Shown in pieces: positions 61,840 to 64,000 of a DNA stretch of 64,000 bases; within the stretch, counting starts at the first letter, position 1; every line of letters begins with the position of its first letter. The notes below the pieces were generated by a model. The model searched no databases. It was not told the origin of the DNA and was given only the letters and a program-made list of their open reading frames with translations. The stretch is from Bacillus pumilus. GTDB taxonomy: Bacteria; Bacillota; Bacilli; Bacillales; Bacillaceae. Both the position numbers and the translations under genes were made by a program. The stretch spans positions 2,604,001-2,668,000 of the forward strand of contig NZ_CP027116.1 of NCBI RefSeq assembly GCF_003431975.1, written 5' to 3'.

Positions 61840-63341
61840 AGAAGAACCTCTTTCGCGATTCTTTTACGGTCAACCTTCCCGTTTGGTGTCATGTACAGCT
61901 GCTCAAGATAGACAAACTTCCTTGGAATCATGTACGCTGGCAGTGAATCCGCCATTTCTTTCTTAATTGCACTTGTCAGCTGATATTCTTTTTCAAACGA
62001 ATGCGCTGAAGGAACAATGGCTGCAATCAAGTACTCCACATGACCGTTTGGCTGGAACGGCACAATCACACAAGCATTGACATACGTTGTCTCGCTCACA
62101 TGATATTCGATTTCTTCAAGCTCCATTCGGTATCCATGCAGCTTAATTTGATAGTCCAGACGACCGTGACACGTAATCAATCCATCCTGCGCCACACCTG
62201 CGTCACCTGTGCGGTAAGCAGGGTGTCCTTCGTATTCAAAGAACACTTTATCCGTCAAGGCTTGTTCACCTAAGTAGCCTTTCGTGACGCTTGGCCCCAC
62301 GATGACAATTTCCCCTTTTTCACCATCAGGAAGGCTCTTGCCTTCTTCATCTAAAATGACGATATCTGTATCCGGTTTCGCATAGCCCACAGGTAAAGAA
62401 TCGTGCTGATCCAGAATCTCCTGCGTCACTTCAATTGATGTGATCGCAACAGTTGCTTCAGTCGGACCATACGTATTAAAGACCTGCGCCTTTGGAAAAC
62501 GCTCAAGAAGTGCACTTGCTACTGCTACAGGAAGCGCCTCTCCGCAGAACAAGAAGACTTTCAGCTCTGGTAAAAGCTCCCCTGTAAAAGAAGGGTCCAT
62601 TAAGCACATTTGCACAAAGGAAGGTGTTGATGTCCACACTTCAACGTCAGATTGACCAAGTGCTGCAAACATATCCTTCGGCTTGTTCACTAAATCTTTC
62701 ACTAAACAGTAAAGCGTGCCGCCTGACTGAAGCGCTGGATACAAATCCATCACTGATAAGTCAAAAGAAAATGGTGCTTGATTTAAGAACGTGCGCCCCT
62801 CGCCAATTGGGAAGTCTCGGCACATCCACTCTGTAAAGCTTTCTAAATTATTTGCTGTTACCTGAACGCCTTTCGGTTTTCCGGTACTGCCAGACGTATA
62901 AATGATATAAAACACATCATCCTGATGAACCCACTGCGTAGAGGGCGGTGCTTCTTTTTTAAGAGCTAAAAGCGATGCCGCACTCTTCACTTCAATGTGC
63001 TCTTCTACATCTAGTACATTCAGCTCATTTGCGCAAATCAAAAGACTCGCTTTTGAGCTTTCAATAATTGAGACGATACGCTCAGCAGGGATTGAGATGT
63101 CGACCGGAATATAAGGTCTACCTGATTTCACACTGCCTAAGAAAGAAATCAGCATCTCCGGCTCCATATGACCGTATACAATGACAGGTGCACTGTCAGT
63201 TGCGACTGCATCAATCGCACCAGCCATTTGGTCTGATAGACGCCAAAGCTCATCATATGTGATCGAAGCATCTTGAGAAACAAATGCTGGCTGTGTTGGT
63301 TTCGTTTGTTGGTATTTATGAATCGTGTGTAATAGTTTCAT
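61836..63341 (-). CDS. dltA: D-alanine--carrier protein ligase DltA
   Basis: 501-residue adenylation enzyme that loads D-Ala onto DltC. A3 [12 protein letters not shown] (about 150), A5 [13 protein letters not shown]7 YRTGDAG and A10 PNGKVDRK are present, with [12 protein letters not shown] at the substrate pocket. It is a standalone relative of the NRPS A domains at the other end of the window. Start behind TTGGAG. Confidence 0.97.
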   Translation of the reverse strand: MKLLHTIHKYQQTKPTQPAFVSQDASITYDELWRLSDQMAGAIDAVATDSAPVIVYGHMEPEMLISFLGSVKSGRPYIPVDISIPAERIVSIIESSKASLLICANELNVLDVEEHIEVKSAASLLALKKEAPPSTQWVHQDDVFYIIYTSGSTGKPKGVQVTANNLESFTEWMCRDFPIGEGRTFLNQAPFSFDLSVMDLYPALQSGGTLYCLVKDLVNKPKDMFAALGQSDVEVWTSTPSFVQMCLMDPSFTGELLPELKVFLFCGEALPVAVASALLERFPKAQVFNTYGPTEATVAITSIEVTQEILDQHDSLPVGYAKPDTDIVILDEEGKSLPDGEKGEIVIVGPSVTKGYLGEQALTDKVFFEYEGHPAYRTGDAGVAQDGLITCHGRLDYQIKLHGYRMELEEIEYHVSETTYVNACVIVPFQPNGHVEYLIAAIVPSAHSFEKEYQLTSAIKKEMADSLPAYMIPRKFVYLEQLYMTPNGKVDRKRIAKEVLL

Positions 63342-63355
63342 AGTTTAATCTCCAA

Positions 63356-63499
63356 TTAAAAATCGTTGTAAATGAATGATCCCGTATTTGCTGTATGGAA
63401 TCCGTAAATAAAGAACAATAATAGCAAAATAAGTAAGTAAAAGCTTGTATATCCTATCCATTTTACAGACTTATTTTCTGATAGCTTTTTGAATAGCAT
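63356..63499 (-). CDS. dltX: DltX small membrane protein
   Basis: 47 residues: a basic N-terminus (MLFKKLSENKSVKW), one membrane helix (FYLLILLLLFFIYGF) and the short C-terminal tail GSFIYNDF. This fits DltX, which forms a conserved small subunit of the Dlt complex and lies just upstream of dltA in Gram-positives. Shine-Dalgarno AGAGG precedes it, and dltA begins 14 bases after its stop codon. Confidence 0.88.
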   Translation of the reverse strand: MLFKKLSENKSVKWIGYTSFYLLILLLLFFIYGFHTANTGSFIYNDF

Positions 63500-63530
63500 A
63501 TTGATAACCTCTTTTCTTTTGACACTTATA

Positions 63531-63559
63531 GAGACGCATGAATCATTAAAAGAGTTTCA
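63531..63559 (-). promoter_or_regulatory. ECF sigma (SigX/SigM-type) promoter of dlt
   Basis: On the minus strand TGAAAC is followed after 17 bases by CGTCTC, about 32 bases before the dltX start. It matches the TGAAAC-N16/17-CGTC pattern of B. subtilis SigX/SigM/SigW promoters. B. subtilis dlt is SigX-dependent, so induction by cell-envelope stress is likely. Confidence 0.8.
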
Positions 63560-63719
63560 TACCAAAACATAAAATTTTAAGAATTAATGAAAAAAGATGT
63601 CGAATCGATCAGCGTGTCTTTACGCAAAGCTGTCTTATTGTAACAAAGATTTAATGTGTTTGAAATGAAATCCAAGCTTAAATTTGCCTTAAAATTGGTG
63701 AAAGCTGTCGAATAAACAC

Positions 63720-63749
63720 AAAAGCCACCTAGTTTGCCTAGATGGCTTT
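63720..63749 (-). terminator. Terminator downstream of the right-edge gene
   Basis: AAGCCATCTAGG / CCTAG-GTGGCTT stem with a TTTTGTGTTT tail on the minus strand, between the partial gene (stop 63758) and the dlt promoter. Confidence 0.8.
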
Positions 63750-63757
63750 GATTTCAA

Positions 63758-64000
63758 TTACTTCTTATATTTATTGACTTCGAACATGAGAATGTTTTTA
63801 AACACCACATAATCCTTTTTACTTTCAAATGGACCTTTATTGTTGTCATGCTCATCAATTTCATAAAATCCTGGTCCTTCTCCGGCATCACGCTTTTTGT
63901 ACCATGATAGGAAAGCATTGACTTCTTTCATGGAGAGGTCATACTCTTTTTGCAAACCATTGACCATTGTGATGATGAGGAGAGCATCGCCGTCTCCATC
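63758..64000 (-). CDS. C-terminal end of an unrecognised protein
   Basis: The frame is open to the right edge and reads DGDGDALLITMVNGLQ just upstream of the first methionine, so this is the last 80 residues of a longer protein. It is rich in charged residues (KKRDAGEGPGFYEIDEHDNNKGPFES) and ends in EVNKYKK. I do not recognise the family. The DGDGD stretch could be a calcium-binding loop but may be accidental. Its location upstream of dlt behind a terminator says nothing about function. Confidence 0.75.
   Translation of the reverse strand, partial: DGDGDALLIITMVNGLQKEYDLSMKEVNAFLSWYKKRDAGEGPGFYEIDEHDNNKGPFESKKDYVVFKNILMFEVNKYKK

Overview
The window is a low-to-moderate GC Firmicute chromosome. 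Protein sequences and gene order place it in Bacillus, and it looks most like the B. pumilus group (pumilus/safensis/altitudinis). This assignment rests on recognised synteny and overall similarity to B. subtilis proteins, not on a search. Nearly all genes lie on the minus strand, so the text below follows transcription from right to left.

Region 1 (1-23013) is a giant non-ribosomal peptide synthetase (NRPS) locus that runs off the left edge. Six modules are visible: C-A-T, C-A-T-E, C-A-T-E, C-A-T, C-A-T-E, then C-A-T at the edge. Specificity residues read by eye suggest Leu?, Ala/Gly?, Tyr/Phe?, Thr (strong), Leu?, Leu?, with epimerisation in modules 2, 3 and 5. The locus is a mosaic of almost identical repeats of up to about 4 kb in which only the substrate-binding cores of the A domains differ. 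A one-base contraction of a G tract (G5 to G4 in the sense strand, 14179-14182) splits what should be one protein of about 6650 residues into two frames inside a condensation domain. I do not recognise the peptide.

Region 2 (23014-24467) is an AT-rich junction holding a truncated radC remnant. In B. subtilis, folC is followed by comC, spoIIB, maf, radC and mreB. The remnant therefore suggests that the NRPS island was inserted into, or rearranged, this region.

Region 3 (24468-47579) is core Bacillus chromosome: folC, valS with a T-box leader, a small membrane ORF, ysxE, spoVID, the haem operon hemA-hemX-hemC-hemD-hemB-hemL preceded by two PerR-type operators, ysxD, engB, lonA, lonB, clpX, tig and ysoA.

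Region 4 (47705-57420) is branched-chain amino acid synthesis: ilvE, a Leu-type T-box, then ilvB-ilvH-ilvC-leuA-leuB-leuC-leuD, with CodY-like and cre-like sites upstream of ilvE.

Region 5 (57443-64000) carries pgl (6-phosphogluconolactonase), a structured intergenic element flanked by a duplicated terminator, a DUF1232 gene, the dltX-A-B-C-D operon for D-alanylation of teichoic acids behind an ECF-type promoter, and the 3' end of an unrecognised gene. In B. subtilis the dlt operon is far from ilv-leu, so this junction differs from that reference.
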